Assembly (NCBI GenBank): GCA_002162685.1
Contig: MAAQ01000022.1
Coordinates: forward strand, 151,717-215,716
Direction: 5' to 3'
Source: Flavobacteriales bacterium 33_180_T64
GTDB lineage: Bacteria; Bacteroidota; Bacteroidia; Flavobacteriales; Flavobacteriaceae
Length of the DNA: 64,000 bases
The position numbers were made by a program, and so were the translations under genes. The notes below the pieces were generated by a model. That model searched no databases. It had not been told where the DNA came from and saw only the letters and a program-made list of their open reading frames with translations. Below are positions 28,172 to 36,548 of the stretch, in pieces (the first letter of the stretch is position 1; every line of letters starts with the position of its first letter).

Positions 28172-28390
28172 AATTAGTAATTTTATAAATTAATCAACAC
28201 TCAAAATTAGAAAAACACACCTGACAATAGTATACCCGTTATTAGGTAGATTTTAAAATTGAATTTTATAAAAAACTTTAAATTGGCAACGATGAAACTA
28301 TCTGTTAAACTATTGCAAAAAATAATGAAGGCTATGCGTTTAAGATTTAAATAATTCTTAATTTTAACATTCATTAAAATCAAGACACTC

Positions 28391-28891
28391 ATGGCAACAG
28401 TAACATTAGGTGGAAACACAGTACAGACTTCAGGATCCTTACCATCTATAGGCTCAACGGCTCCTGACTTTAAATTAACAGCTATCGATTTATCTTCAAA
28501 GTCATTAAATGATTATACAGGACAAAACTTAGTCTTAAATATTTTTCCAAGTGTAGACACAGGAACTTGCGCACAATCTGTAAGAGCATTCAATAAAGAA
28601 GCTAGTAATCTAGACAATACAAAAGTACTTTGCATTTCAAGAGATTTACCATTTGCTATGGCTCGTTTTTGTGGCGCAGAAGGCTTAACAAATGTAGAGA
28701 ATTTATCTGATTTTAAATCTGGCCATTTTGGAAAAACTTATGGACTTGATTTCACCAATGGTCCTTTAGATACTTTATTATCACGCTGTGTTATTGTTGT
28801 TAATTCTGAAGGAAAAATCACATACACTGAACAGGTTTCTGAAATTACAAATGAGCCCAATTACAAAGCAGCACTTGATGCTTTAAAATAA
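28391..28891 (+). CDS. tpx: thiol peroxidase
   Basis: 166 residues, typical Tpx length. It reduces hydroperoxides using the thioredoxin system. The start MATVTLGGNTVQTSGSLP is characteristic, the peroxidatic Cys lies in FPSVDTGTCAQSVRAFN, the resolving Cys in ARFCGAEG, and the arginine in LLSRCVIVVN. Its stop overlaps the dgkA start by one base (TAATG), so the two are translationally coupled. Confidence 0.96.
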   Translation: MATVTLGGNTVQTSGSLPSIGSTAPDFKLTAIDLSSKSLNDYTGQNLVLNIFPSVDTGTCAQSVRAFNKEASNLDNTKVLCISRDLPFAMARFCGAEGLTNVENLSDFKSGHFGKTYGLDFTNGPLDTLLSRCVIVVNSEGKITYTEQVSEITNEPNYKAALDALK

Positions 28892-29259
28892 TGTCAAAAA
28901 AAGATTCTTTATTAGTTAACAGGCTTAAAAGTATAGGTTATGCTTTTAAAGGTGCCGTATATTTATTTAAAACGGAAGCCAGTATAAAAATTCAAATTTT
29001 CATAGCTTTTGCAATTACTATCGCTGGGTTTTACTTTGATATTTCAAAAACTGAATGGCTATTTCAAATTGCATTTATTGGCTTAGTTATGAGCTTAGAA
29101 GGTGTAAATACTGCTATTGAGTATATTTCAGATTTTATTCATCCTGAAAGACACGAAAGTATAGGTCGCATAAAAGATATTGCTGCAGGCGCAGTATTTA
29201 TTGCAGCCATTTCAGCAGCTGCAGCAGCTATGGTTATATATTTACCTAAGATTTTTTAA
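28891..29259 (+). CDS. dgkA: diacylglycerol/undecaprenol kinase
   Basis: 122 residues with three membrane segments (about 36-52, 57-74, 98-118). It phosphorylates diacylglycerol or undecaprenol in the inner membrane. Family motifs present: NRLKSIGYAFKGAVYLFKTE, the catalytic SLEGVNTAIEYISDFI (corresponding to E-x-N-T-A-I-E) and the terminal KDIAAGAVFIAAISA. It overlaps tpx by one base. The PrcB-like lipoprotein gene converges on it with a single base between stops. Confidence 0.95.
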   Translation: MSKKDSLLVNRLKSIGYAFKGAVYLFKTEASIKIQIFIAFAITIAGFYFDISKTEWLFQIAFIGLVMSLEGVNTAIEYISDFIHPERHESIGRIKDIAAGAVFIAAISAAAAAMVIYLPKIF

Positions 29260-29260
29260 A

Positions 29261-29719
29261 TTAATTTAAATCAATACTTACGTTAATTGTCTCAGTAGCA
29301 CCCAATTTAGGAACTAATACATGGTATGTTAAGTTTGGAGCCTCTGTTGTTGCATTTTGAATAAAAATGACTGTTAGATACAATTGATTATCATCACAAT
29401 TTCTAATTATTCCGTCATATACAATAGTATCAACACCATTAGAAAGTCCTTGCTTACCTATAAGCAGGTCAAAAGTTGTGAAATCAATTTGAGGCATACA
29501 ACTCCCTGTTACTAAATTATTAAAATCAGACTGTGATCTAATAATTATAAACTCGTCTACTAATTGAATATCCATTTCATATGCTGTATTAACACATGAA
29601 TATTCATCTTCAAGATTTGTAATAACAATAACTCCTGGTGAACACGCATCATCACTAGAACAAGAACTAAATAAAACACATAAAAAAACACCAATAATAA
29701 CAACTATAACTTTACTCAT
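29261..29719 (-). CDS. small lipoprotein, PrcB-like hypothetical
   Basis: 152 residues with a lipoprotein signal (VIIGVFLCVLFSSC) followed by SSDDA. The remainder is a compact beta-rich domain: RSQSDFNNL, PQIDFTTFDLLIGKQG, LTVIFIQ, and LTYHVLVPKL. The order of these segments recalls the PrcB C-terminal domain family, but I am not certain. No catalytic residues stand out. Its start faces the ftsK start across a 118-bp divergent region. Confidence 0.75.
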   Translation of the reverse strand: MSKVIVVIIGVFLCVLFSSCSSDDACSPGVIVITNLEDEYSCVNTAYEMDIQLVDEFIIIRSQSDFNNLVTGSCMPQIDFTTFDLLIGKQGLSNGVDTIVYDGIIRNCDDNQLYLTVIFIQNATTEAPNLTYHVLVPKLGATETINVSIDLN

Positions 29720-29808
29720 ATTTTAACATCTTTACTTACTAGATACAAGATTTAAAAAAGGTTGCGTCAAATTTAAAACATCTCCCTAGGTTTAACGTTA
29801 GTAATTTG

Positions 29809-29816
29809 TATTTTTG
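29809..29816 (+). promoter_or_regulatory. -7 promoter box of ftsK
   Basis: TATTTTTG is a perfect TAnnTTTG. It implies a transcript start near 29823, downstream of the ATG at 29814, and so supports the ATG at 29838 as the ftsK start. Confidence 0.5.
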
Positions 29817-29837
29817 TTTTATACTAATACCCCTTTA

Positions 29838-32243
29838 ATGGCGAAGAAAAAGACCAAGACTAAAAGCAAAGCTAAAATAACGCCTAAATTTAAAAAGCCA
29901 AATTTTAAATTATCAAGTCAGCAAAAACTGATTTTTGGTAGTCTATTAATTATTCTTGGTGTTTTAATGTTTATTGCTTTTCTTTCTTTTTTCTTTACAG
30001 GTAAAGCTGACCAAAGTACGTTATCTGAAATCACTTCAAGAGAAATTGAAACTGAAAACTGGCTTAATAAATTAGGAGCTTGGGTAAGTGATCTATTTAT
30101 TAACAAAGGCTTTGGAATTGCTTCCTTTATATTTTCTGGTTTACTATTCTTATCTGGAATTTATATCACGCTAGATATAAATAAAGCTCGCTTAAGACGA
30201 CACTGGATTTGGGGAACACTCATTGCCATTTGGCTTTCTGTGTTTTTTGGTTTTTTCTCTCACAAATATGACACTCTTGGTGGAACTATAGGTTTTGAAA
30301 TAAATTTATTCTTTCAAGATTACATTGGTAAAATTGGTACAGTACTCTTACTTTTATTTGTACTTATTACTTATTTAGCAATTCGTTTTCGTATTAACGG
30401 ACAATCATTTGTTAAACTTTTTAATCGCGCAAAAAGCGATATTCAAAAAGAGATAAACGAAACAGATAATGATAACACCTATGCTATAGATAATGATTTA
30501 TCTACGGAAGCTGAAGCTATCAAATCGGCTTTTGAACTTAATATTGAAGATTCTAAACCAAAAAAAGATACGAGTCCTAAAACTGAACCAACTCTAAAGA
30601 AAAAGTTAGAACCGCAATTAAAAGTAGAAATTATTGAGGATCCCAAAGAAGAAGCCGATTTGGATATTGAAATTAAAGCTGTAGAAGAAGAAATTTCTGA
30701 GACCAATAATCTTTCTAATAAACTTGTTGAAGATTTCGGACAGTTTGACCCTACTTTAGAACTAAGCAAATTTCAGTTTCCTCCATTAGACTTACTTAAA
30801 AAATACGATACTGAAGGTATAACTATTAATCAAGAAGAACTTGAAGAAAATAAAAACCGAATTGTAGAAACTCTAAATAACTACAAAATTGGTATTGCTA
30901 GTATTAAAGCAACTATTGGTCCAACGGTTACCTTATATGAAATTGTTCCTGAAGCTGGTGTTCGTATTTCTAAAATTAAAAACCTAGAAGACGATATCGC
31001 TTTATCATTATCGGCATTAGGCATTCGTATCATTGCTCCTATTCCTGGGAAAGGAACTATTGGTATTGAAGTGCCAAATAAAAACGCAACTATTGTATCG
31101 ATGCGTTCGGTAATTGCATCACAGAAATTTCAAAAATCAGAAATGGAACTACCAATTGCTTTTGGTAAAACCATTAGCAATGAGACCTTTGTGGTTGATT
31201 TAGCTAAAATGCCTCATATGTTAATGGCAGGAGCTACAGGTCAAGGTAAATCGGTTGGTTTAAACGCTGTACTAACATCATTACTTTACAAAAAACATCC
31301 AGCAGAAGTTAAATTCGTTTTAGTAGATCCTAAAAAAGTAGAGTTGACGTTATTTAATAAAATTGAACGTCATTACTTAGCTAAACTTCCAGATAGTGAA
31401 GAAGCTATTATTACAGACAACACAAAAGTGATTAATACTTTAAACTCGCTTTGTATTGAAATGGATAACCGTTACGAAATGCTTAAAAATGCTTTATGTC
31501 GTAATATTAAAGAATACAATACAAAATTTAAAGCTCGTAAACTTAATCCTAATGACGGTCATCAATTCTTACCATATATCGTTTTGGTCGTTGATGAATT
31601 TGCCGATTTAATTATGACAGCGGGTAAAGAGGTTGAAACACCAATTGCGCGATTAGCACAATTAGCACGTGCCATTGGAATACACTTAATTATTGCAACG
31701 CAACGTCCATCGGTTAATGTAATTACAGGTATTATTAAAGCTAATTTCCCAGCACGTATTGCCTTTAGGGTAACCTCAAAAATAGATTCACGAACTATTT
31801 TAGATGGTTCTGGAGCAGATCAACTTATTGGTCGTGGCGATATGTTATATACTTCCGGAAATGATATCACACGTATACAATGTGCTTTTGTAGATACTCC
31901 TGAAGTAGAAAAAATAACAGAATTTATTGGCGGACAAAAAGCATATCCTGATGCCTATTTACTTCCAGAATATGTTGGTGAAGAAAGTGGCACAGGTCTT
32001 GATAACAATATTGATGATAGAGATAAATTGTTTAGAGAAGCTGCAGAAATCATTGTTATTGCACAACAAGGATCGGCTTCTTTATTACAACGAAAACTTA
32101 AATTAGGTTACAATAGAGCTGGGCGTCTAATTGACCAATTAGAAGCGGCTGGTATTGTTGGAGGCTTTGAAGGGAGTAAAGCAAGACAAGTTTTAGTTCC
32201 AGATTTAATAGCTCTAGATGCACTTTTAGCAAACGAAATTTAA
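29838..32243 (+). CDS. ftsK: DNA translocase FtsK
   Basis: 801 residues from the ATG at 29838 (MAKKKTKTKSK); an ATG 24 bp upstream lies on top of the predicted promoter. Four membrane helices occupy about 35-190. A charged, K/E-rich linker (about 210-300) leads to the alpha/beta/gamma motor, with Walker A GATGQGKSVGLN, Walker B VLVVDEFADLI, and the ATQRPSVNVITG motif. The gamma winged-helix domain ends the protein (ASLLQRKLKLGYNRAGRLID). FtsK pumps chromosome termini through the septum. lolA follows after 36 bp. Confidence 0.97.
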   Translation: MAKKKTKTKSKAKITPKFKKPNFKLSSQQKLIFGSLLIILGVLMFIAFLSFFFTGKADQSTLSEITSREIETENWLNKLGAWVSDLFINKGFGIASFIFSGLLFLSGIYITLDINKARLRRHWIWGTLIAIWLSVFFGFFSHKYDTLGGTIGFEINLFFQDYIGKIGTVLLLLFVLITYLAIRFRINGQSFVKLFNRAKSDIQKEINETDNDNTYAIDNDLSTEAEAIKSAFELNIEDSKPKKDTSPKTEPTLKKKLEPQLKVEIIEDPKEEADLDIEIKAVEEEISETNNLSNKLVEDFGQFDPTLELSKFQFPPLDLLKKYDTEGITINQEELEENKNRIVETLNNYKIGIASIKATIGPTVTLYEIVPEAGVRISKIKNLEDDIALSLSALGIRIIAPIPGKGTIGIEVPNKNATIVSMRSVIASQKFQKSEMELPIAFGKTISNETFVVDLAKMPHMLMAGATGQGKSVGLNAVLTSLLYKKHPAEVKFVLVDPKKVELTLFNKIERHYLAKLPDSEEAIITDNTKVINTLNSLCIEMDNRYEMLKNALCRNIKEYNTKFKARKLNPNDGHQFLPYIVLVVDEFADLIMTAGKEVETPIARLAQLARAIGIHLIIATQRPSVNVITGIIKANFPARIAFRVTSKIDSRTILDGSGADQLIGRGDMLYTSGNDITRIQCAFVDTPEVEKITEFIGGQKAYPDAYLLPEYVGEESGTGLDNNIDDRDKLFREAAEIIVIAQQGSASLLQRKLKLGYNRAGRLIDQLEAAGIVGGFEGSKARQVLVPDLIALDALLANEI

Positions 32244-32250
32244 TTATACA

Positions 32251-32268
32251 TTTCCGCGAAAGCGAAAA
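32251..32268. repeat. short imperfect hairpin TTTCCGC-GAAA-GCGAAAA
   Basis: TTTCCGC and GCGAAAA flank a GAAA tetraloop in the 36-bp ftsK-lolA gap, with one C-A mismatch. From memory, related TTTCCGC-GAAA-GCGGAAA elements are scattered between flavobacterial genes; this looks like a degenerate copy. Not verified. Confidence 0.4.
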
Positions 32269-32279
32269 CTAAAATAAAA

Positions 32280-32921
32280 ATGAAACAAATAATTGTAGTA
32301 TTAGTATTTTTAATTGGAAGTATTGGATTTTCTCAAGACTCAAAAAAAGCTGAACTTTTGCTTAATGAAGTTCATGATAAAGTGAGTAATTATAATAATA
32401 TCTCAATAGACTTTAAATATGTTTTAGAAAATCTGAGCGAAGACATAAAACAAGAAACACGTGGCGATGTCACTATGCAAGGCGAAAAATACATTTTAAA
32501 CATTCTTGGCATCACACGTTTATTTGATGGAGAAAAATTATATACTATTAGTCCTGAAGATGAAGAAGTCACAATATCTTCAGATAATACTGAAGATGAA
32601 AATACGATTACGCCTAGTAAAATGATGTCTTTTTATAAAGATGGATACGCTTACGAAATGGATATTATTCAGGATATTAAAGGAAGAAAAATTCAATTTA
32701 TAAAATTAAATCCTATTGATACAAACTCTGAAATTAAAGAGGTTTTTTTAGGTATTGATGCTAAAACAAAGCATATTTATAGACTTATTGAAATTGGAAA
32801 AAACGGAACAAAAACCACACTAACTGTTAATTCTTTTAAAACTAACGAACCCATATCAAAAACCTTATTTACTTTTGACGAAACAAAGTACAAAGATTAT
32901 TATATCAATAAATTAGATTAG
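32280..32921 (+). CDS. lolA: outer membrane lipoprotein carrier LolA
   Basis: 213 residues with a signal peptide (IIVVLVFLIGSIGFSQ). LolA carries lipoproteins through the periplasm to the outer membrane. Visible features fit the half-barrel fold: the N-terminal helix KAELLLNEVHDKVSNYNNIS, SIDFKYVLEN, GDVTMQGEKYIL, FDGEKLYTISPEDEEV and the C-terminal NSFKTNEPISKTLFTFDETK. It sits between ftsK and the LptF/G permease, consistent with an envelope-biogenesis operon. Confidence 0.92.
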   Translation: MKQIIVVLVFLIGSIGFSQDSKKAELLLNEVHDKVSNYNNISIDFKYVLENLSEDIKQETRGDVTMQGEKYILNILGITRLFDGEKLYTISPEDEEVTISSDNTEDENTITPSKMMSFYKDGYAYEMDIIQDIKGRKIQFIKLNPIDTNSEIKEVFLGIDAKTKHIYRLIEIGKNGTKTTLTVNSFKTNEPISKTLFTFDETKYKDYYINKLD

Positions 32922-32939
32922 GTTAATCAACCCACTTTT

Positions 32940-35309
32940 ATGAAAATACTAGATAGGTATATACTAACGACCTACCTAAAAACTTTTTTGAGCGTGTTTA
33001 TTATACTCATGTTCATTTTTGTTTTGCAGGCAATCTGGTTATATATTGGAGATTTAGCAGGTAAAGATTTAGACACCTTTATTATTATAAAACTCTTACT
33101 CTACATTACTCCAACTCTAATTCCGTTAATACTTCCGCTTACTATACTTTTAGTATCTATAATGGTTTTTGGTCAATTTGCAGAAAACTATGAGTTTGCA
33201 GCAATGAAATCTACAGGTATTTCATTACAACGCGCTATGAAAAGTTTAAGCGTATTTATTGTACTATTAGGCGTGGTGACATTTATTTTTTCTAATAATG
33301 TGATTCCATGGGCAAACTATAATGTTTATAATCTTAGAAAAAATATAGCTCAGGTAAAACCTGCATTAGCAATATCTAAAGGACAATTTAATGAAATTGG
33401 CACTTACAACATTAAAGTTGAGGACAAAAGTGGAGAGAATGGTCAATTTTTAAAAAATGTCGTTATTCACAAAAAAGCCTCTAGAGGCTCAAAAAACAGA
33501 ACCGTTATAATATCTGAAAGCGGAGAACTTAAGAGTAGTGAAAACTCCAATATTCTTCAATTAGTTCTATATAAAGGAAATTATTACGAAGATATTTATA
33601 GTAAAAACCCAAAACAGAACAAAAAGAAACCTCACGCTAAAAGTTTCTTTGAAGAATATACTATAAATGTAGATTTAGAAGGCTTAAACGATGTTGATAT
33701 AGATAATAAAAGTTACGACAATCGTTACAACATGTTAGATGTAACAGCATTAAGTTATACTATTGATAGCTTATATGACAAAAAATCTGAAAGTCTAAAA
33801 ACATTATCAAAAACGTTGTATAACAGAACCAGTGCTGCAACACTTAACGAGAATATTAATCCCAAAAAGGATTCTCTTTTTAATGGAACTCATATTATAG
33901 AACTGTTTAATAATAAAACTAAAGTACAATTACTAAACTTAGCTTCTAATACTATAAATAGCACAAAACAAATTATTAGCACAAACAAAAAAAACTTTGT
34001 AAGTAATACTAAATGGCGAAATAAACATGTACAATCACTTCATGAAAAGTATGTTTTAGGTCTAGCTTGTATCATTCTATTTTTTGTTGGCGCACCTTTA
34101 GGAGCGCTTATTAGAAAAGGTGGAATTGGTTTACCTCTAGTGATTGCTATCCTTTTATTTTTAACTTATCATTTCATTGGTATTTTTGCAAAAAACAGCT
34201 CGTTAGATGATTCTTTAAACCCTGTTATAGCAACATGGTTATCAACAGGTATTATGCTGCCATTAAGCATTTATTTAACAAGAAGAGCAACAAAAGACAG
34301 ACCTTTATTTGAATCTGACGGACTTCTACAACCGTTTAAAAAGCTATTCGGTATTAAAAGTAAAACACTGTCTTATGACACGAGTGTTTTAGACACTAAT
34401 TCAGAAGCTCATATAACACTAAACAGTTATGCTAACTCTAAATTAATTGACGTCGTAAAACACTATAGAAATTATGATTATGGCATAGAATACAAAAATT
34501 CATCTGTAGCTATTTTAGAATCTAGAGGTATTACAAAGCAAGAGCTTAAATTTGGAGGCAACCTAACCGACCATAAATATGAAGAATCTGTTCGATTAAA
34601 ATATTTATATGAAGAAAACTCGAAGCTTGCTTTCGTTTTATATATAATCGCATTAGTATTAACATTACCAGGATCTATATTAAAAAACAATGGTTTTCCA
34701 ACAGTAGGTAATGTACTATTTATAACAGGTATTTTAGTTGAAATCTTTTATTTATTTGCCCTTATAAAATCGTTTATAGATCATTCTAACTTAAATAAAC
34801 AATTAGGAAAAAGTAACACTTCTAATGCTATAATGTTTCTACTGCTAGGTTTACCTCTATATTTTGTTTTCTACTTTTTTCAAAAGAAAAAAATTAGTGA
34901 AGACTTAAAAATGAGTGCTCGTAAAAAAGAAGACACCGAATTACAAGTTGAAATTTTAGACACCAAAGGATTTACATTCCAACTAGACAGCTATAAATCG
35001 TATTCAAAATTTGCCTATATTTTCTTTTGTTTAGCTATTATATTGTTTGTACTATTCCTTGTATTTAGAAATAATAAATTACCAGCAGCAGCTTCAGCAT
35101 CTGTTGAATTATCTGCGATTTCGGCATTTATATTTTTAATTTATACTGTAGCATCAAGTATCAGTTTTAATAAACTTTACAGCTTTATTAATCATAATAA
35201 AAATTCAAAACATCTCCTATGGTCTATTTTAGGAGTACTACTCTACCCTATAGCTTATAATTTAAGACGAAATAAAATAACAGAAGACTTTTCAGCAGAG
35301 AAAAAATAA
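32940..35309 (+). CDS. LptF/LptG family LPS export permease with long C-terminal membrane extension
   Basis: 789 residues. The first 455 match the YjgP/YjgQ family: MKILDRYILTTYLKTFL, three N-terminal helices, the periplasmic domain (about 125-370) and a return of three helices (about 373-455). These proteins form the LptB2FG channel that pulls LPS from the inner membrane. LptF and LptG cannot be separated by eye. From about 470 to 789 there is an extra region with roughly six more helices in pairs (about 572-625, 650-670, 700-785). This extension is longer than the canonical 350-400 residue protein; its role is unknown. Confidence 0.9.
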   Translation: MKILDRYILTTYLKTFLSVFIILMFIFVLQAIWLYIGDLAGKDLDTFIIIKLLLYITPTLIPLILPLTILLVSIMVFGQFAENYEFAAMKSTGISLQRAMKSLSVFIVLLGVVTFIFSNNVIPWANYNVYNLRKNIAQVKPALAISKGQFNEIGTYNIKVEDKSGENGQFLKNVVIHKKASRGSKNRTVIISESGELKSSENSNILQLVLYKGNYYEDIYSKNPKQNKKKPHAKSFFEEYTINVDLEGLNDVDIDNKSYDNRYNMLDVTALSYTIDSLYDKKSESLKTLSKTLYNRTSAATLNENINPKKDSLFNGTHIIELFNNKTKVQLLNLASNTINSTKQIISTNKKNFVSNTKWRNKHVQSLHEKYVLGLACIILFFVGAPLGALIRKGGIGLPLVIAILLFLTYHFIGIFAKNSSLDDSLNPVIATWLSTGIMLPLSIYLTRRATKDRPLFESDGLLQPFKKLFGIKSKTLSYDTSVLDTNSEAHITLNSYANSKLIDVVKHYRNYDYGIEYKNSSVAILESRGITKQELKFGGNLTDHKYEESVRLKYLYEENSKLAFVLYIIALVLTLPGSILKNNGFPTVGNVLFITGILVEIFYLFALIKSFIDHSNLNKQLGKSNTSNAIMFLLLGLPLYFVFYFFQKKKISEDLKMSARKKEDTELQVEILDTKGFTFQLDSYKSYSKFAYIFFCLAIILFVLFLVFRNNKLPAAASASVELSAISAFIFLIYTVASSISFNKLYSFINHNKNSKHLLWSILGVLLYPIAYNLRRNKITEDFSAEKK

Positions 35310-35313
35310 GCTA

Positions 35314-35321
35314 TATCTTTG
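35314..35321 (+). promoter_or_regulatory. -7 promoter box of ribB
   Basis: TATCTTTG is a perfect TAnnTTTG starting 5 bp after the LptF/G stop and 20 bp before the ribB ATG. ribB therefore probably has its own promoter as well as any read-through. Confidence 0.5.
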
Positions 35322-35340
35322 CATTCCTAAATAAAGAACA

Positions 35341-36495
35341 ATGACTAGCAATACTGCACCACACACAACAAACATAAAATTGAATACCATTGAAGAGGCT
35401 ATTCAAGACATTAAACAAGGGAAAGTTATTATTGTTGTTGACGATGAGAACAGAGAGAATGAAGGTGATTTTATTGCTGCTGCTGAAGCCGTAACTCCTG
35501 AAATGATAAATTTCATGGCTATGCATGGTCGTGGTCTTATTTGCGCTCCATTAACTGAAGATCGTTGCGAAGCATTAGATTTAACGATGATGGTACAAAA
35601 TAATACCGTTTTACACCATACGCAGTTTACAGTTTCTGTTGATTTAATTGGTCATGGTTGTACTACTGGTATTTCTGTTCATGACAGATCAAAAACGATA
35701 AAAGCATTAGTGGATAGCGAGACTAAACCTCATGATTTGGGTCGTCCAGGTCATATTTTCCCTTTGAAAGCAAAAAACGGAGGTGTTTTAAGACGTACTG
35801 GTCATACAGAAGCTGCTGTAGATTTAGCACGATTAGCTGGATTTAAGCCTTCAGGTATTTTGGTTGAAATCTTAAATGAAGATGGCACGATGGCTAGGCT
35901 TCCACAATTAATAAAAGTTGCTAAAAAGTTTGATCTCAAATTAATTTCTATTGAAGATTTGGTTGCTTATCGTATGGAGCATGATTCGTTAATTGTTAAA
36001 AAAGAAGATTTTAATATCGAAACACGCTTTGGTCAATTTAGATTACGTGCTTACCAACAAACCACGAATAATCAAATTCATATTGCTTTAACCAAAGGAA
36101 CATGGTCTAAAGATGAATCTGTATTAACACGTATAAATGCAACGCTCGTAAATAACGATATTCTTGGAACGCTTACCAATAATGCCGACAAGAAGTTAGA
36201 CAACATGTTTAAGGTTGTTAATACTGAAGGAAAAGGAGCTATTGTTTTTATCAATCAGCAAGCACAATCCATGAACTTATTGAAACGTTTAAATATTTTA
36301 AAAGACAACCAAGTTGAAGGCGAAATCACAAAAGCTCCAAGAATAGAAATGGATTCTAAAGATTTTGGAATTGGTGCTCAAATTCTTCATGACTTAAATA
36401 TTCATAAATTAAAACTTATCTCAAACAGTCAACAAAAAAAACGTGTTGGAATGATTGGTTATGGGCTAGAAATTGTGGACTATATTGAATATTAA
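35341..36495 (+). CDS. ribB: 3,4-dihydroxy-2-butanone-4-phosphate synthase with degenerate GTP cyclohydrolase II domain
   Basis: 384 residues laid out like a RibBA fusion for riboflavin synthesis. The N-terminal RibB domain (about 10-210) is intact: [18 protein letters not shown], the HTQFTVSVD strand, [26 protein letters not shown]. The C-terminal RibA-like domain (about 220-384) keeps its overall fold ([29 protein letters not shown]) but lacks the zinc cysteines (the GSQRCDCGEQL region of true GTP cyclohydrolase II) and the RGHE/RQEGRG-type loop. So only the RibB reaction, ribulose 5-phosphate to 3,4-DHBP, is supported; a separate RibA is expected elsewhere. Confidence 0.92.
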   Translation: MTSNTAPHTTNIKLNTIEEAIQDIKQGKVIIVVDDENRENEGDFIAAAEAVTPEMINFMAMHGRGLICAPLTEDRCEALDLTMMVQNNTVLHHTQFTVSVDLIGHGCTTGISVHDRSKTIKALVDSETKPHDLGRPGHIFPLKAKNGGVLRRTGHTEAAVDLARLAGFKPSGILVEILNEDGTMARLPQLIKVAKKFDLKLISIEDLVAYRMEHDSLIVKKEDFNIETRFGQFRLRAYQQTTNNQIHIALTKGTWSKDESVLTRINATLVNNDILGTLTNNADKKLDNMFKVVNTEGKGAIVFINQQAQSMNLLKRLNILKDNQVEGEITKAPRIEMDSKDFGIGAQILHDLNIHKLKLISNSQQKKRVGMIGYGLEIVDYIEY

Positions 36496-36548
36496 ATCAA
36501 TGTGTTTCTAAACAAAACAATCTCATCTCTATTTCAAATAGTGTCTTT

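Noticed and set aside
28207..28419. 70-codon minus-strand frame before tpx
   Set aside because: It overlaps the tpx start and promoter region, has no recognisable domain and reads as AT-rich intergenic DNA.
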